From positions 124,001 to 188,000 of the forward strand of contig CAVXGQ010000004.1 in assembly GCA_963761425.1 (NCBI GenBank): a stretch of DNA of 64,000 nucleotides, written 5' to 3'. The notes under the pieces are model-generated. The model worked only from the letters and a program-made list of their open reading frames with translations. It was not told where the DNA came from and made no database searches. Within the stretch, counting starts at the first letter, position 1. Every line of letters begins with the position of its first letter. The position numbers were made by a program, and so were the translations under genes. Below, piece after piece: positions 26,205 through 34,743 of this stretch. The DNA comes from Bog-793 sp963761425. Its GTDB lineage: Bacteria > Actinomycetota > Acidimicrobiia > Acidimicrobiales > Bog-793.

Positions 26205-26594
26205 GGCACACGCCCGGAGGTTGACGACGAATTGCGGTGCGCCTCCCGCATCGCGAAGCGGTTGAAGACCAACCTCGAGGTCGTCCACGTCCGGACGGAC
26301 AGTTCCGCCAGTTCTTCGTCGGCGGAGGTGATGCGCGAGATCCGCAGGTTCGCCGAGGACGTCCGGGGGACCTGGCACGAGATGATGAGCGACGACACTG
26401 CCCGGGCCTTTGTCGAGTGCGCGCGGGCCCACCAGATCACCCAAATCGTGCTCGGTTCGAGCCGACGATCACGCCTCGAGGAGCTCGCCAGAGGATCGGT
26501 CGTCACCAGGGTTCTGCGCTTCGCCGCGGCGCAGGGATTCGACGTTCACGTCATCGCCCGGAATCGCGCCAACGAGAAGCGGGAGGACGAGTGA
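26205..26594 (+). pseudogene. Fragment of a KdpD-type universal-stress (Usp) domain
   Basis: About 130 residues resembling the Usp module of KdpD: CASRIAKRLKTNLEVVHV, then TWHEMMSDDTARAFVECA, then IVLGSSRRSRLEELARGSV and GFDVHVIARN. The first beta strand and its nucleotide loop (normally ILVAV-x-G) are missing. The frame is open back to TTG 26151, but no good start or ribosome-binding site is seen, and the first kdpD codon is only about 50 bases away on the other strand. It looks like the inverted, trimmed remnant of the domain missing from kdpD. Its 3' end overlaps the ABC ATPase gene. A functional short gene is not excluded. Confidence 0.6.
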
Positions 26595-27441
26595 CCGGGG
26601 GATACGGCTCAGGTCGGCTTGTCGCGAGCCGCGACGACCAGGAACCCGCCGCCCGGGCGCTGTAGCGCCGACCCCTCCGCTCGACCACGAAAGCCGCGCC
26701 GAAGCACTCGCTCAACGGCTCGTCGATGAGGACCTCCGGCGCGATCCCTGAGGCGACGACACGGCCGGCCGCGAGGAGCATGGCGTGGCTCGTCAGGCTG
26801 GGCAGCTCTTCGAGGGTGTGCGCGGCGTGCACCGTCGTCGGGCCACCGGTCCCGGCGAGCTCGTCGAGCGTCTCGATCAGCGCCTCCCGCCCCGGAAGGT
26901 CGACGCCGAGCGCCGGCTCGTCGAGCAGCAGCATTTCATGCCCTCCGAACAGCGACCTCGCGACCAGGACCCGCTGACGCTCCCCCTGCGAGCACTGGCC
27001 GAAAGGTTGATCGGCCAGCTGGCTACAGCCCACGCGTCCCAGCATCGCCAGCGCCTCAGCGCGCGCGACCGCGTCGAACCGTCCCCACCACGGCGCGAGG
27101 AGCCCATCTTGGCCGGTGAGCACGATCTCCAGCGCGGTCGCGACTGGTGGCAGGCGGTCAGCGACCCGGTGGCCGACCACGCCGATCCGTCGACGCAACC
27201 CCCGAAGATCGACCCGGCCGAAACGCTGGCCGAGGACCTCGACGGTCCCGGAAGTCGGATGACGCTCCGCGCCGAGCAACGAGAGCAGCGTTGTCTTGCC
27301 CGCCCCGTTCGGACCGAGAAGCGCCCAGTGCTCACCCCGGGCGATCTCAAGCGACACCGGGCCGAGCACCGTTCGCCCGCCAAGCACCACCGAGGCGTCC
27401 TCGAGGATGGCGGCGGCACGGCCTCCTCTTTCGGGATCCAC
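26551..27441 (-). CDS. ABC transporter ATP-binding protein
   Basis: Single nucleotide-binding domain: Walker A LGPNGAGKTTLL, a signature segment reading CSQGERQR (usually LSGGQ), Walker B MLLLDEPALGVD and a switch His in VHAAHTLEEL. It resembles stand-alone ATPases of the ModF/YlmA type. No membrane partner is adjacent, so the substrate is unknown. GTG 27441 is a plausible start, though TTG 27477 is in frame. The last about 30 residues are Arg/Ser/Pro-rich and overlap the Usp fragment, so the true C-terminus may be shorter. Confidence 0.8.
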   Translation of the reverse strand: MDPERGGRAAAILEDASVVLGGRTVLGPVSLEIARGEHWALLGPNGAGKTTLLSLLGAERHPTSGTVEVLGQRFGRVDLRGLRRRIGVVGHRVADRLPPVATALEIVLTGQDGLLAPWWGRFDAVARAEALAMLGRVGCSQLADQPFGQCSQGERQRVLVARSLFGGHEMLLLDEPALGVDLPGREALIETLDELAGTGGPTTVHAAHTLEELPSLTSHAMLLAAGRVVASGIAPEVLIDEPLSECFGAAFVVERRGRRYSARAAGSWSSRLATSRPEPYPPVTRPPASRWRDSGR

Positions 27442-27518
27442 GTGAGAATTCGAGCAGCCAACCCAGGGAATGCGCAACGCACCGGATAACTCCTCCGCCT
27501 GTGGATAACCCTCTTTCC

Positions 27519-27926
27519 TCAGGAGGTTGGGAAAAACTCGGTCAACAGGTCTCGAACCCGACGATCGATCTCATCGACTATTGGCCGGACCTCAGCTACG
27601 GACAGCCCGGCGGGATCCCGAAGCTCCCAGTCGAGATAGCGCTTTCCCGGGTACACGGGACAGGAGTCGCCACATCCCATGGTGACGATCACATCGGCGG
27701 CGAGGCCGTCCTCGTCCGTCAGAGGCTTAGGGAACTCCCGTGATGGGTCCAGCTGGCGTTCACGCAACACTGCGGCGACCGCCGAATTGATCTCGTCCCC
27801 CGGGGCGGAACCGGCTGAACGGACATCCACCCGCCCCCGTGCATAGTGATCGAGCAAGACCCGAGCGGCGACACTCCGTCCGGCGTTGTGAGTGCAGACG
27901 AACAGAACCACTGGCTTGTCACCCAT
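27519..27926 (-). CDS. arsC: Arsenate reductase, low-molecular-weight phosphatase family
   Basis: Reduces arsenate to arsenite. It has 135 residues from ATG 27926, with the P-loop CTHNAGRS (Cys11 to Arg17) and redox-cysteine segment TMGCGDSCPVYPG, then the general-acid DWELRDPAG. This is the thioredoxin/mycothiol-dependent ArsC class common in actinobacteria. A strong AGGAG site lies before the ATG, which overlaps the aquaglyceroporin stop (TGATG). The product arsenite would leave through the neighbouring channel. Confidence 0.93.
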   Translation of the reverse strand: MGDKPVVLFVCTHNAGRSVAARVLLDHYARGRVDVRSAGSAPGDEINSAVAAVLRERQLDPSREFPKPLTDEDGLAADVIVTMGCGDSCPVYPGKRYLDWELRDPAGLSVAEVRPIVDEIDRRVRDLLTEFFPTS

Positions 27927-28699
27927 CACGTCTCCTGTTCTGTGGGGGGAGGCCATGGCCGCGCTCTCGCCGCGGAGACCGGCTTCCTTCCACCCTCATG
28001 GGGTACCAACACCGCGGATGCTTCATCCAGCGTGATTCTCGGGTAGAGAACACGGAGGACCGCGAAGGCGAGAACGCCCCCGACAACTTGGGCGCCGACG
28101 AAGAGTGGCGCCGACGATGGAGCGATGCCTGCGAAAGTGTTGGAGAACATTCTGCCGACGGTGATCGCAGGATTGGCGAAACTCGTCGAGCTGGTGAAGA
28201 AGTAGGCCGCCCCGATGTAAGCACCCACAGCGGCAGGCGTCGTACGGCTTCGCCCTGATCTGGCGAGCGCAAAGATCACCAGAATCAGACCAAGTGTCGC
28301 GATGACCTCCGATAAGAAATGAGCGCCCGAGGCTCGATCCTTCGTGGAAATGCTCACCGCCGCGAGATTGAACATGACATTGGCGACGACGCCTCCGCCT
28401 ATGCAACCAGCCACTTGAGCAGGCAAGTAAGCAACGGCATCCCTCCAGCGAAGGCCGCCAATCGCGGCATCGACAAAGGAGACCACTGGGTTCAGGTGAG
28501 CGCCTGACACCGGCCCGAACATCAGGATGATCGCGAATAGTCCTGCAGCCGTGACGGCAGCGTTCTCGAAGAGTTCGAGACCGACGTTGCCCGGTGAGAG
28601 GTGCTGTGCCGCAATCCCCGATCCCACCACAGTGGCACCAAGAAAGGCGCTGCCCAGCAGCTCCGCTGCAATTCGGCGCCACAGAGGATGACCTGACAC
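27926..28699 (-). CDS. Aquaporin-family channel of the ars operon
   Basis: MIP-family channel of 257 residues with six membrane helices. The first pore motif is NPV rather than NPA (SGAHLNPVVSF, residues 70-72); the second is canonical NPA (SFANPAITVGR, 176-178). GTG 28699, preceded by GGAGGAGAAGC, gives the normal N-terminus. Aquaglyceroporins beside arsC (AqpS-like) let arsenite leave the cell in Sinorhizobium; the same role is inferred here. It is co-translated with arsC and divergent from arsR. Confidence 0.85.
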   Translation of the reverse strand: MSGHPLWRRIAAELLGSAFLGATVVGSGIAAQHLSPGNVGLELFENAAVTAAGLFAIILMFGPVSGAHLNPVVSFVDAAIGGLRWRDAVAYLPAQVAGCIGGGVVANVMFNLAAVSISTKDRASGAHFLSEVIATLGLILVIFALARSGRSRTTPAAVGAYIGAAYFFTSSTSFANPAITVGRMFSNTFAGIAPSSAPLFVGAQVVGGVLAFAVLRVLYPRITLDEASAVLVPHEGGRKPVSAARARPWPPPTEQET

Positions 28700-28731
28700 G
28701 CTTCTCCTCCGATCGGCTCGATAGCTCTGGC

Positions 28732-29165
28732 TCAGCGACAGGCCGCTGGCGTCGTGGTGGCGAGGTCGGTTCGATTCCCACCACTGGCGGCACTGGCCAG
28801 ATCGGGGGTCCTGCGTTCTCCCGCGGGCATCTCCGCGTTGGCGAAAACCGGGTAGACCTCCCACGGCGCTCCCCCAGATCCACCGGCCCCCGCCTGGCCT
28901 CGAGGCGCGCCACAGCACGTCACCCCGTCCTCGACAGCAACCGGCATGCCGGCATCGCTCGATCCCTCCCTGGCGGGGCGACCTGGGCTGCGTCCCCAAC
29001 CTCGACATCAAGGTGGTTCAGCAATCCCGGCTCCCTTGCGTCATTTCCGATCACCCCCAGCTTGAGGAACGGGACGGGGACGGGGAACTTCTCCTAGCGA
29101 GGCCGAACCTTCGCCGGCTAGGTGGAGAACAGCTTCGAGTAGAACGCGTCTATCCATCGGGATCA
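28732..29165 (-). pseudogene. Decayed ArsI/CadI-type glyoxalase-fold gene
   Basis: Minus-strand translation in shifting frames gives recognisable pieces of an ArsI/CadI C-As lyase-like protein: DAFYSKLFST followed by a stop and PAKVRP, then LLNHLDVEVGDA, then in another frame VEDGVTCC (the vicinal cysteines) and GGAPWEVYPVFANAEMPAG. Two in-frame TAG codons and at least one frameshift show it is dead. It lies between the channel gene and arsR, where arsI/cadI is often found. Confidence 0.72.
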
Positions 29166-29216
29166 GGGAAGTTGCGCCCGAGCTGCATCCGGGACGTCGG
29201 GCCTTTCTCGTGTTAG

Positions 29217-29265
29217 ATTGAAGTTTGTCGATCCGAGTATGCCAGTCATATCGAAGGAAGTCAAT
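29217..29265 (+). promoter_or_regulatory. Two matching ArsR operator-like palindromes
   Basis: Site 1 (29217-29232) is ATTGA-N6-TCGAT; site 2 (29250-29265) is ATCGA-N6-TCAAT. Both fit ATYGA-N6-TCRAT, with centres 33 bases apart, about three helical turns. They lie between the divergent arsR and channel/arsC transcription units, just before the chosen arsR start, as expected for autoregulated ArsR. Confidence 0.65.
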
Positions 29266-29277
29266 CTGAAGAACCCG

Positions 29278-29610
29278 ATGGCCGCCAAGACCTCGAACGC
29301 CACAACGGCTTGCTGCGCTTCGTTGACCGACGCCCCACTCAACGAGCGCGAGGCAATGGATCTCGCTCGCCTCCTGGCAGCTATTGCTGATCCAGTTCGC
29401 CTCCGAATCCTCTCGATGCTTGTCGCGACCGACGAGATCTGCTCGTGCGAGCTGGAGGCTCCTCTCGGGCGAAGCCAGCCGACGGTCTCCCATCACACCC
29501 GGCTTCTCTCCGAGGCCGGGTTGATCACCGGCGAGAAGCGTGGCAAGTGGACGTGGTGGAGACTTGTTCCAGACCGACTAGCCGCGGTTCGCACCGCCCT
29601 CGGGGGCTGA
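29278..29610 (+). CDS. arsR: ArsR-family arsenic-responsive repressor
   Basis: Winged-helix repressor. ATG 29278 gives 110 residues and leaves both palindromes outside the gene; TTG 29218 and ATG 29239 are in-frame alternatives. The recognition helix is in RSQPTVSHHTRLLSEAGL. Cysteines are Cys12-Cys13 (TTACCASL) and Cys55/Cys57 (DEICSCEL). This matches the N-terminal CC plus Cys55 arsenite site of Corynebacterium glutamicum ArsR rather than the E. coli CVC site alone. It is divergent from the channel-arsC operon. Confidence 0.9.
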   Translation: MAAKTSNATTACCASLTDAPLNEREAMDLARLLAAIADPVRLRILSMLVATDEICSCELEAPLGRSQPTVSHHTRLLSEAGLITGEKRGKWTWWRLVPDRLAAVRTALGG

Positions 29611-29982
29611 CCGCGCATCGACCGCCGGCCTCGTCGAGAGGTCGGGATTCGCCCCAGGGCGAAGTGCATCCTCCCCGGCTCTGCCCAACGTCACCCATCG
29701 CCATATGAGTCATCCCCCGATGCCGGCCTGTCGAGGATCAGCCGAGATCTCCTACTGAACTCCGTCGTGGGGTGTCCCACGGTTATCCCGCGGAGGCGCG
29801 GAAACCGTGCCGACAGCCGGTCCCAGGTCAACCGGCACCGACCGGCAAAAGGCCAGCTCAACCTCGATGCAGACGGACCGGAACGGATGGTGGTGGAGTC
29901 CCTGAACCGTTTGGGCGAGGCTCGTGACCCACCGCAGTGCCGGGTCGAAAGGTGACTCCTCCGGGTGCCGGGACCCGACCGA
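29611..29982 (+). other. Intergenic stretch without recognisable gene
   Basis: 372 bases after arsR and before the 3' end of yceI. No reading frame resembles a known protein. A small GTGGG-gtgt-CCCAC hairpin near 29767 is the only structure I noticed. Confidence 0.5.
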
Positions 29983-30564
29983 TCAGCTGGCGCGAACCGC
30001 TTCCGCCTCGATCTCGATCCTCACCCGGTTGCCGACGACCACGCCCCCACCGTCGAGCGCCGAGTTCCACGAGACCCCGAACTCGGTGCGGTCGATCTCG
30101 GTCGAAGCCGAGAAGCCCAGCCTCACACCGCCCCATGGGTCCGGCGTCGCCCCGTTGAACTCCAGGTCGAGCACCACCGAACGGGTGACGTCCTTGATGG
30201 TCAGATCCCCGGTGACCTGCCACTTGCCACCCCCGGCCGGGCGCACGGCGGTGCTCGAGAAGGTCATCGTCGGGTACCTGTCTTGCTCGAAGAAGTCACC
30301 CGAGCGCAGGTGCGCGTCCCGCTGGGGTTCGGCGGTCGAAACGCTGTCGGTCCGGATCGTCGCCTGAACGCTCGACTCCATCGGGTCCTCGGCCACGATG
30401 ACCGTTCCCTCGAATTCGTCGAAGGTGCCGCGCACCTTGGTCACCATCAGGTGACGGGCGATGAAGGCAATGACGGTGTGAGCCTTGTCCAGGGTGTAGA
30501 CGCCTGGAGCTGGCACCGTCTCATCGTCAACGATCCGCGTGAGCTCTAAGGCTGCTGTTGCCAT
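29983..30564 (-). CDS. YceI-family lipocalin-like protein
   Basis: 193 residues from ATG 30564 with a GAGGAGG site in front. YceI beta-barrel hallmarks: YTLDKAHTVIAFIARHLMVTK, GTFDEFEGTV, RDAHLRSGDFFEQDRYPTMTF and GDLTIKDVTRSV. YceI proteins bind isoprenoid or other hydrophobic ligands. There is no signal peptide, so a cytoplasmic form is likely. It is divergent from a MarR regulator, which may control it. Confidence 0.9.
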   Translation of the reverse strand: MATAALELTRIVDDETVPAPGVYTLDKAHTVIAFIARHLMVTKVRGTFDEFEGTVIVAEDPMESSVQATIRTDSVSTAEPQRDAHLRSGDFFEQDRYPTMTFSSTAVRPAGGGKWQVTGDLTIKDVTRSVVLDLEFNGATPDPWGGVRLGFSASTEIDRTEFGVSWNSALDGGGVVVGNRVRIEIEAEAVRAS

Positions 30565-30618
30565 CGTGTGTTCCCTCCTCGTGGTACTGCTCGGGGTGCT
30601 TAGCATTTGATCCGACAG

Positions 30619-30640
30619 CTATTGTAACAACAACTATTGT
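30619..30640 (+). promoter_or_regulatory. Candidate operator between yceI and marR
   Basis: A direct repeat of CTATTGT (30619 and 30634, 15 bases apart) encloses the small palindrome TTGTAACAA (30622-30630). On the minus strand TACAAT (plus 30621-30626) could be the yceI -10 box, and TACACT (30669-30674) could serve marR. A site for the adjacent MarR protein is plausible. Confidence 0.4.
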
Positions 30641-30680
30641 GGACTCAAACATCAGGTGGAAAATCCGCTACACTGCAACC

Positions 30681-31256
30681 GTGGCGAACGAGCGCCAACC
30701 CCCGCCGGAGCAGGTTGAGACAGCAAACGAGCACGTCAGCAGCGTGGACTCCGAAGCGATGGTCCCGAGCGGCAGCGGAATCACCCTCGCCGGACTGGTC
30801 TTTGAGACCGCCGGCGGCTTGCATCGTGCCCTCGCTCCGGGGATCGAGTCCGAACTCGGACTGGGGGGGCTCGCCTTCGAGGTCCTCGTGCGCCTCACCC
30901 GCTCTCCGGGTACCCGGCTCCGGATGACCGATCTCGCGGCGCAAACCGGTCTCACCCCGGGTGGGCTCACCCGGGCGATCGACCGCCTCGTCGGTGCCGG
31001 GTTCGTCTGTCGGGAAGAGTGCCCGAACGACCGCCGCGGCGCCTTCGCCATGCTCACTCCCCTCGGACAGGCGCGCACCGTCGAAGTGCTTCGTCATCAC
31101 GAACACGACATCGACGCGGTGCTCGCTGGGGTCTTTGATCCAGACGAGATCGAAACCCTCGTCTCGCTGCTCGGCAAGCTGCGCGACCGCGTCCACCCGC
31201 AAGCCAAGCGCATCTCCGGAGACGCCGAGGTTCCCGGAAACCCCCTGTCCCGTTAG
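30681..31256 (+). CDS. MarR-family transcriptional regulator
   Basis: 191 residues from GTG 30681. The winged helix-turn-helix is in RMTDLAAQTGLTPGGLTRAIDRLVGAGFV, followed by the wing ECPNDRRGAFAMLTPLG. An about 45-residue N-terminal tail rich in Glu/Ser/Pro precedes the domain. It is divergent from yceI across a short region with a candidate operator, so yceI and itself are the likely targets. The ligand is unknown. Confidence 0.85.
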   Translation: MANERQPPPEQVETANEHVSSVDSEAMVPSGSGITLAGLVFETAGGLHRALAPGIESELGLGGLAFEVLVRLTRSPGTRLRMTDLAAQTGLTPGGLTRAIDRLVGAGFVCREECPNDRRGAFAMLTPLGQARTVEVLRHHEHDIDAVLAGVFDPDEIETLVSLLGKLRDRVHPQAKRISGDAEVPGNPLSR

Positions 31257-31291
31257 CGTCGGGAGCGGAAACTGGCGCACAGGAGGCAGCC

Positions 31292-33967
31292 ATGGGGCTG
31301 AACTCGTTCGGCACGAACGGGCACCTCGCTATCGGAGACTCCACCTACACGGTCCAGCGGCTCGACGCGTTGCCCGAGGATTTCGACGTGGCGCGACTCC
31401 CGTACTCACTGAAAGTCCTCCTGGAGAACCTGCTCCGTCACGAGGACGGTCAGAACGTCACCGCGGAGGACATCGCCACGCTGGCCTCGGTCGGCACGCG
31501 TGGCACCATCGAACGTGAGATCGCCTTCTCCCCAGCGCGCATCCTGCTCCAGGACTTCACCGGCGTGCCCTGTGTCGTCGATCTCGCGGCGCTCCGGGAT
31601 GCCGTCGACTCGCTCGGCGGGGATCCCGGACTCGTCAATCCCCAGATCCCGGTGGATCTCGTTATCGACCACTCGTTGATCGTCGACGTCGCCGGCCGTC
31701 CTGACGCCCCGGCGGCGAACACGCGGCTCGAGTTCGAACGCAACCGCGAGCGCTACCGCTTCCTCCGTTGGGGTCAGCAGGAGTTCTCCGACCTGCGCGT
31801 AGTGCCGCCTGACACCGGGATCTGCCACCAGGTGAACCTGGAGTTGCTGAGCCGGGTGGTCTTTACCGACCAGTCCGGGGCCGCCTACCCCGACACCTTG
31901 GTCGGGACCGATTCCCACACGACGATGGTGAACGGCTTGGGCGTCGTGGGCTGGGGCGTCGGCGGGATCGAGGCGGAGGCGGCGATGCTCGGTCAGCCCA
32001 TCTCGCTGCTCATTCCCCGGGTGGTCGGGCTCCGTCTCGACGGGGCGCTCCCGGAAGGCGCAACCGCGACGGATCTCGTCCTCACCATTGCTGAGCTGCT
32101 ACGCGCCCACGGCGTCGTCGGCAGGTTCGTCGAGTGCTACGGCACCGGCATCGCCAACGTCCCCTTGGAGAACCGGGCCACCATCGGCAACATGTCGCCG
32201 GAGTATGGCTCGACCGTGACGATCTTCCCGATCGACGCAGAGACACTCCGCTACCTGCGATTCACCGGACGGCCAGAATCACTCGTACGCCTGGTCGAGG
32301 CCTATGCGAAAGAACAGGGCCTCTGGCACGACCCCACCCACGAGCCGGCGTACTCCGAGACGCTCTCGCTCGATCTGTCGACGGTCGTCCCGAGCCTTGC
32401 CGGGCCGTCACGCCCGCAAGACCGCGTGGCCCTCGACCGGGCGCAAGAGGCCTTCCACCGGTCGCTCGCCGCCTCGCGACCCGCTCCTCAACCGGAGGGA
32501 CCGGAGAACCGCCGGGTGGCGGTGCGATTCCCCGACGGCCAGCAAGCCGAGCTGACCGACGGCAGTGTCGTCATCGCGGCCATCACGAGCTGCACCAACA
32601 CCTCCAACCCCCAGGTCATGGTCGCCGCAGGGCTCCTCGCCAAGCACGCCGTCGAACGGGGGCTCACCACCAAACCCTGGGTGAAGACGTCGCTCGCCCC
32701 CGGTTCCCGGGTCGTCGCGGACTACCTCGATCGGGCCGGGCTCACGCCCTATCTCGACAAGCTGGGATTCGGGGTGGTGGGCTTCGGCTGCACCACCTGC
32801 ATCGGCAACTCCGGACCGCTCGCGGCGAAGGTGTCGGACGCAATCAACGCCCGCGGGCTCGCCTGCGCCTCGGTCCTGTCGGGCAACCGCAACTTCGAGG
32901 GACGCATCCACCCCGAGGTGCGAATGAACTACCTGGCCTCGCCACCGCTCGTCGTCGCCTACGCCCTCGCCGGCACGATGGACGTCGACCTGTACCGTGA
33001 CCCCCTCGGCTCGGGGCCAGACGGCGGGCCGGTGTTCCTACGCGATCTCTGGCCGACGACGGCCGAGGTCACCGCGGTCGTCGAGGACGCGCTCGAGTCC
33101 GCCATGTTCACCAGGGACTACGCCGACGTTTTCGCCGGCGACGAGATCTGGCAGTCCCTCGACGCCGCGGGCGGACAGCGCTTCGGGTGGGACGACTATT
33201 CCACCTACATCCGCAAGCCGCCGTTCCTCGACGGGATACGTCCCGGCCCGGAGCCGATCGCCGACATCACCGGCGCCCGTGTTCTCGCCGTCCTCGGCGA
33301 CAGCGTGACGACCGACCACATCTCGCCGGCCGGCTCGATCAAGCCGTCCAGCCCGGCTGGCCAGTGGCTCGTCGCCAACGGGGTGGCCCCGTCCGATTTC
33401 AACTCCTATGGGACCCGGAGGGGCAACCACGAGGTCATGGTGCGGGGGACCTTCGCCAACCCGCGGATCTGCAACGCCCTGGCGGGCGGGGAGGAAGGCG
33501 GCGTCACCATCCACCTCCCGGAGGGGACGGCCGGCTCGATCTACGACGTCGCCAGTTCCTACCGGTCACAAGGCGTGCCGCTCATCGTGCTGGCGGGCAA
33601 GGAGTACGGATCGGGTTCCTCCCGGGACTGGGCCGCAAAAGGAGTCGCCCTCCTCGGGGTGCGCGCCGTCCTGGTGGAGAGCTTCGAGCGGATCCACCGA
33701 TCGAATCTGCTCGGCATGGGCGTCGTCCCCCTCGAGTTCCTACCCGGCCAGAGCGTCGCGACGCTCGGCCTAACCGGGGCCGAGGTGTACTCGGTGACCG
33801 GCCTGGCCGGATCCTCGGGTGGTGGCCTCATCGGCAAGCACGTCGCCGTGCACGCAGACGAGAAGGTTTTCCAGGCCATCGTTCGGATCGATACGCCCAC
33901 CGAGGAGGAGTACTACCGGCACGGCGGCATCCTCCCCTACATCGTCCGCAAGCGGCTCCAGCACTGA
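31292..33967 (+). CDS. acnA: Aconitate hydratase A
   Basis: TCA-cycle enzyme interconverting citrate and isocitrate, 891 residues of the AcnA/IRP1 type. Iron-sulfur cysteines are in ITSCTNTSNPQVM and FGCTTCIGNSGPL; substrate motifs include TDSHTTMVNGLGVVGWGVGG and GKEYGSGSSRDWAAKG. A textbook AGGAGG lies 5 bases before the ATG. It stands alone, 35 bases after the MarR gene. Confidence 0.98.
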   Translation: MGLNSFGTNGHLAIGDSTYTVQRLDALPEDFDVARLPYSLKVLLENLLRHEDGQNVTAEDIATLASVGTRGTIEREIAFSPARILLQDFTGVPCVVDLAALRDAVDSLGGDPGLVNPQIPVDLVIDHSLIVDVAGRPDAPAANTRLEFERNRERYRFLRWGQQEFSDLRVVPPDTGICHQVNLELLSRVVFTDQSGAAYPDTLVGTDSHTTMVNGLGVVGWGVGGIEAEAAMLGQPISLLIPRVVGLRLDGALPEGATATDLVLTIAELLRAHGVVGRFVECYGTGIANVPLENRATIGNMSPEYGSTVTIFPIDAETLRYLRFTGRPESLVRLVEAYAKEQGLWHDPTHEPAYSETLSLDLSTVVPSLAGPSRPQDRVALDRAQEAFHRSLAASRPAPQPEGPENRRVAVRFPDGQQAELTDGSVVIAAITSCTNTSNPQVMVAAGLLAKHAVERGLTTKPWVKTSLAPGSRVVADYLDRAGLTPYLDKLGFGVVGFGCTTCIGNSGPLAAKVSDAINARGLACASVLSGNRNFEGRIHPEVRMNYLASPPLVVAYALAGTMDVDLYRDPLGSGPDGGPVFLRDLWPTTAEVTAVVEDALESAMFTRDYADVFAGDEIWQSLDAAGGQRFGWDDYSTYIRKPPFLDGIRPGPEPIADITGARVLAVLGDSVTTDHISPAGSIKPSSPAGQWLVANGVAPSDFNSYGTRRGNHEVMVRGTFANPRICNALAGGEEGGVTIHLPEGTAGSIYDVASSYRSQGVPLIVLAGKEYGSGSSRDWAAKGVALLGVRAVLVESFERIHRSNLLGMGVVPLEFLPGQSVATLGLTGAEVYSVTGLAGSSGGGLIGKHVAVHADEKVFQAIVRIDTPTEEEYYRHGGILPYIVRKRLQH

Positions 33968-34158
33968 GCGCCGGGGGACGCTATCGGCGCGGCCCGGAGG
34001 GCGCCGGGCATCCAGGAACTGGTGGCCGCGCCGACTCATCGTGCGCCATGCGCCGTCTCGCCGCGACGCCCCCGCCACGTGGCTTTGCTGCGCGGTTACG
34101 CGGTCCACAAGGTCACGCCCGGCGAGGGCTCGCCCCGGAGCGGGTTCGCGACCGGGCT

Positions 34159-34608
34159 TCAGCGGCGCATTTCCTCAGCTGCCGTTGACGCCGCCTCCGC
34201 CACGGCCACCAGGAAGCCTCGGATCGCGTCTCGATGCTCCGGCCGCACCTTGGTCGCGATCGCCCTCACCCGGGCGTGATAGGCGACCAAACCGGAAGGG
34301 GTGCCCTCTTGCGCCTGCGCGGACAACTCGACCAGCGTGTAACGGCGGTCACTCGGATGAGGAGTGCGTCGAACCCAGCCGGCCGCTTCCAGTCGGTCGA
34401 CGAGCATCGTGATCGCGCCCGAGGTGAGTGACAGCCGGTCACCCAGCTGGCTCTGCGTCAAGGGGCCATCGGCTTCCAGGTGCTCGAGAGCATCGAGGTC
34501 CGTCGCCCCGATCCCCGCTTCGCCGACGAGCGCGGCCCGCATACGGTCACGTTCGAGGCCAAACCGTTGCAGGCTGGCCACCATCTCCTCGGGTCTTGCC
34601 GCCGCCAT
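34159..34608 (-). CDS. MarR-family transcriptional regulator
   Basis: 149-residue winged-helix protein with recognition region PLTQSQLGDRLSLTSGAITMLVDRLEAAGWV and wing HPSDRRYTLVEL. Its 5' end faces a long palindrome (34635-34669) and a divergent methyltransferase gene, which suggests autoregulation and control of the methyltransferase. The ligand is unknown. Confidence 0.87.
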   Translation of the reverse strand: MAAARPEEMVASLQRFGLERDRMRAALVGEAGIGATDLDALEHLEADGPLTQSQLGDRLSLTSGAITMLVDRLEAAGWVRRTPHPSDRRYTLVELSAQAQEGTPSGLVAYHARVRAIATKVRPEHRDAIRGFLVAVAEAASTAAEEMRR

Positions 34609-34634
34609 TGACAGGACTATAGCGGGGACCTAGG

Positions 34635-34669
34635 TTACTTATTTACTAAGCGACTTAGTAGATAAGTAA
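34635..34669 (+). promoter_or_regulatory. Near-perfect 16-3-16 palindrome, probable MarR operator
   Basis: The arm TTACTTATTTACTAAG (34635-34650) and its complement on the right (34654-34669) match at 15 of 16 positions around CGA. The AT-rich composition stands out from the GC-rich surroundings. It sits 27 bases before the MarR start and 75 bases before the divergent methyltransferase, the expected place for a shared operator. The arm contains two nested half-sites (TTACT...), so two dimers could bind. Confidence 0.75.
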
Positions 34670-34743
34670 TATCCATCGCAGGGACAGCCCGCTCCGCCGC
34701 ACCGGTCGGTGCTGCCTTTCTTCCCGCTGACCAAAGGAGCTGC

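Noticed and set aside
28711..28795. tRNA-like 3' half (GGTTCGATTCCCACC followed by a possible acceptor strand)
   Set aside because: The T stem has a mismatch, no matching acceptor or anticodon arm exists upstream, and the stretch lies at the edge of the decayed arsI/cadI gene. Chance resemblance is more likely than an attachment site.
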